Positions 62,068-64,000 of a DNA stretch of 64,000 nt are shown here, piece after piece. The notes under the pieces are model-generated. The model saw only the letters and a program-made list of their open reading frames with translations. It made no database searches and had not been told where the DNA came from. How positions within the stretch are numbered: position 1 is the stretch's first letter; each line of letters starts with the position of its first letter. Source of the DNA: an uncultured Ruminococcus sp. (GTDB lineage Bacteria > Bacillota > Clostridia > Oscillospirales > Acutalibacteraceae); assembly GCA_902787145.1 (NCBI GenBank), contig CADAEZ010000004.1:18210-82209 (forward strand), read 5' to 3'. Position numbers and translations under genes: made by a program.

Positions 62068-62096
62068 TTGACAAATTAAGTCAACTTTAGTATAAT
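62068..62096 (+). promoter_or_regulatory. Consensus promoter of ilvB with a dyad at -35
   Basis: TTGACA (62068-62073), 17-base spacer, TATAAT (62091-62096). The arms TTGAC / GTCAA (62068-62084) overlap the -35 and could be an operator. The leader is too short for a T-box or attenuator. Confidence 0.8.
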
Positions 62097-62133
62097 AAAA
62101 TGCAATCGTAAAAAATGGAATGGAGAGATACAT

Positions 62134-63798
62134 ATGCAGCTTACAGGCGCGGAGATTATCTGCGAATGTCTGATTGAACAAGGAGTCGACACCGTGTTCG
62201 GATATCCGGGCGGAGCGGCTCTGAATACATATGACGCGCTGTACAAATACAGCGACAAAATCAAACACATTCTCACCGCTCACGAGCAGGGCGCGACCCA
62301 CGCGGCTGACGGATATGCAAGAGCTACGGGCAAGGTAGGAGTATGTATGACCACCTCAGGCCCCGGCGCCACCAACACAGTCACCGGTATCGCCACGGCT
62401 AATATCGACAGTATACCTATGGTTGTTATCACAGGTAACGTAAATCTTAATCTTCTCGGACGCGACAGCTTCCAGGAGGTTAACATCGTTGATATAGTAA
62501 AGCCTATCACAAAGGGCAGCTACCTCGTCAAAAGAATCGAGGATCTCGCCCCGGCAATCCGCACGGCATTTGCGCTTGCTGCAGACGGACGAAAGGGTCC
62601 GGTGCTTATAGACGTTCCAAAGGATATCACAGCTCAGCTAACCGACTACAAGCCCCTTACTCCGCCGGATCATCTTGATCCTCCGGCGTGTAACCCTGAT
62701 GATATTGTAAACGCCGTTAAGCTCATCAACGAGGCCAAGTATCCGATAATCTACGCCGGCGGCGGCATTATCAGCGCCGACGCGTCCGATGAACTCCTTA
62801 AGTTTGCCGAAAAAATCGACGCACCGGTATGCTGTTCGCTTATGGGTCTCGGCAGTATTCCGGCCAGCCACAGGCTGAACATGGGTAACCTCGGTATGCA
62901 CGGCACCTACGCCACAGGTATGGCAACCGAAAAATGCGACCTGATTATCGCCTGCGGAGCCAGATTCTCCGACCGCGTAGCCGGTAATCCGAAAAAATTC
63001 GGCGAGCAGGCTAATATTATCCATATTGATATTGACGAAAACGAAATCGACAAAAACGTCAAGACCGACAATCACATTGTCGGCGATATCAAAAATGTGC
63101 TTGAGATTCTCAACAACCACGTAGAAAAGCAGAACCATACACAATGGCTTGTACAGCTCGAAATCTGGAAGGGCGAACACGTCGCTCCGCGAGAGAAACT
63201 CAACTATATGTCCGCGCTCGATGTGCTTATTATGCTGAATAAAAAGAAACGTCCGGGCGATATTATCGCGACAGACGTCGGTCAGCATCAGATGTGGGTA
63301 GCCCAGTTCGGCGAGATCGAACAGCCCCGTACCCTACTGACATCCGGCGGAATGGGAACTATGGGATTCGGACTCGGCGCCGCTATCGGAGCCCAGTGCG
63401 GATGCCCCAAGAAGAAGGTTTTCCTTGTAACCGGCGACGGAAGTTTCCATATGAACCTCAACGAGCTTGTTACTCTCAAGTCGTACAACCTGCCTGTAGT
63501 TGTGCTTGTGTTCAACAACCAGGTGCTGGGTATGGTAAGACAGTGGCAAAAGCTGTTCTATGGCAGCCGATTCTCCCAGACTGATCCAAAACGCGCTACC
63601 GACTTTGTAAAGGTAGCCGAGGCGTTCGGAATTCCGGGATTCAGGCTTGACAAGACCGAGGATATTGAGGAAGTTTTTGACAAGGCAATCGGACTTGGCG
63701 GTCCCGCTGTAATCGACTGCGTAATCAGTCCCGACGCGAACGTACTGCCGATGATCCCTCCCGGAAAAACAGTAAACGAGATAGTAACAGAGATGTAG
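62134..63798 (+). CDS. ilvB: Acetolactate synthase large subunit
   Basis: A 554-residue TPP-, FAD- and Mg-dependent enzyme making acetolactate or acetohydroxybutyrate for valine, leucine and isoleucine. The catalytic glutamate is in AHEQGATHAADGYAR near residue 49, and the TPP motif is GDGSFHMNLNEL near 434. The length is that of the anabolic enzyme. No small regulatory subunit gene (ilvN) follows within the ~200 bases left, which hold a structured repeat instead. A catabolic AlsS role is less likely by sequence feel, but cannot be excluded. Confidence 0.94.
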   Translation: MQLTGAEIICECLIEQGVDTVFGYPGGAALNTYDALYKYSDKIKHILTAHEQGATHAADGYARATGKVGVCMTTSGPGATNTVTGIATANIDSIPMVVITGNVNLNLLGRDSFQEVNIVDIVKPITKGSYLVKRIEDLAPAIRTAFALAADGRKGPVLIDVPKDITAQLTDYKPLTPPDHLDPPACNPDDIVNAVKLINEAKYPIIYAGGGIISADASDELLKFAEKIDAPVCCSLMGLGSIPASHRLNMGNLGMHGTYATGMATEKCDLIIACGARFSDRVAGNPKKFGEQANIIHIDIDENEIDKNVKTDNHIVGDIKNVLEILNNHVEKQNHTQWLVQLEIWKGEHVAPREKLNYMSALDVLIMLNKKKRPGDIIATDVGQHQMWVAQFGEIEQPRTLLTSGGMGTMGFGLGAAIGAQCGCPKKKVFLVTGDGSFHMNLNELVTLKSYNLPVVVLVFNNQVLGMVRQWQKLFYGSRFSQTDPKRATDFVKVAEAFGIPGFRLDKTEDIEEVFDKAIGLGGPAVIDCVISPDANVLPMIPPGKTVNEIVTEM

Positions 63799-63880
63799 TC
63801 GGGTGTCCCGACAGCCAAAGCCGTCTTTGAACAGGTTTATCTCTTATGATAAAGGTTCATCAACGGCAGATCTGACTATG
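63798..63880. repeat. Structured ~80-bp intergenic element, copy 2
   Basis: The hairpin GTCGGG-TGT-CCCGAC (63798-63812) begins on the last base of the ilvB TAG stop codon, followed by AGCCAAAGCCGTC, TTTG, AGGTTTA, an inner hairpin TTTATC / GATAAA (about 63836-63853) and CATCAACGGC. It is clearly homologous to the element at 36751. GCCGT and ACGGC can close the outer stem, and GAAC / GTTC an inner one. Confidence 0.75.
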
Positions 63881-63892
63881 AATATATAAGTA

Positions 63893-63916
63893 AAAGCGTG
63901 CTTTTCAGCACGCTTT
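63893..63916 (+). terminator. Hairpin terminator downstream of ilvB
   Basis: AAAGCGTGC / GCACGCTTT, 9 bp with a 6-base loop, about 95 bases past the ilvB stop codon. The T tract is short. Confidence 0.6.
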
Positions 63917-63967
63917 CAGACTGTAGAAAAACTAATTTATAGAAGTAGTTCGGATTAAGCGTTGTAG

Positions 63968-63989
63968 GGACAGCCCTCTGTGGCTGTCC
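63968..63989. repeat. REP-like hairpin at the window end
   Basis: GGACAGCC / GGCTGTCC with a 6-base loop, preceded by GTTGTAG and followed by GCTCTTTTC. It resembles short GTAGGG-type dispersed palindromes found in clostridial genomes. Confidence 0.4.
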
Positions 63990-64000
63990 GCTCTTTTCTG

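Noticed and set aside
1-64000. Prophage, integrated element or tRNA-linked island
   Set aside because: No integrase, transposase, phage structural gene, tRNA or attachment repeat was found, and codon usage looks uniform apart from the low-complexity linkers.

Overview
The window comes from a low-to-mid GC Gram-positive anaerobe, most likely a Ruminococcus-like member of the Oscillospiraceae (Clostridia). The grounds are strong AGGAGG-type ribosome binding sites, consensus sigma-A promoters, an Rnf complex, a Gram-positive LexA, an MreBCD/PBP2 elongasome, and secreted proteins with dockerin modules and Thr/Pro/Glu linkers typical of cellulosome- or amylosome-forming ruminococci. No rRNA, tRNA, CRISPR array, transposase or phage gene was seen. 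The species cannot be fixed from the sequence.

Layout. 1-16 kb is mostly minus-strand metabolism: a DUF815 ATPase, serC-serA, an unknown membrane protein followed by pyrC, an HMGL-like aldolase and pyrF, then an orphan Nif11-like small protein (plus strand), cysK, a KefB-type antiporter, an orphan MsmK/UgpC ATPase, and a thioesterase-HAD-DUF4830-rsuA operon. 16-24 kb (plus strand) carries a DUF1624 membrane protein, ychF, a 1,625-residue secreted protein with five copies of a ~165-residue domain, and a 300-residue partner with one copy of that domain plus a C-terminal dockerin. 24-37 kb has TetR, a CapD/PglF-type dehydratase, a metallophosphoesterase, CorA, a CotH-CBM26-dockerin protein, an EamA-HAD-AGCS run, and an MBOAT/DHHW acylation pair. 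37-45 kb is a redox block: a NadM-like enzyme, ApbE, NusG-II and Gx transporter proteins, and rnfCDGEAB. 45-64 kb holds a serine hydrolase, a two-component system, two-subunit fumarase, lexA, mreBCD-PBP2, dut, zapA-U32 peptidase, cinA, rsmE-mtnN and ilvB.

The most interesting possibility is at 17.4-23.4 kb with the dockerin protein at 28.5-31.2 kb. A multi-copy surface protein with a lysine-rich putative wall-binding tail, a single-domain plus dockerin protein, and a dockerin-bearing CotH/starch-binding protein match the anchor / adaptor / cargo logic of cellulosomes, but the repeated domain is not a recognisable classical cohesin. It may be a divergent scaffoldin system.

Non-coding signals also stand out: an ~80-bp structured element that occurs twice, each time starting at a TAG stop codon (36751 and 63798); three alternating copies of another palindromic repeat between the two-component system and fumarase; a candidate plus-strand small RNA with C-rich single-stranded segments between lexA and PBP2; and a symmetric divergent promoter pair (38757-38814) that appears to make leaderless mRNAs for apbE and the NusG-II gene.
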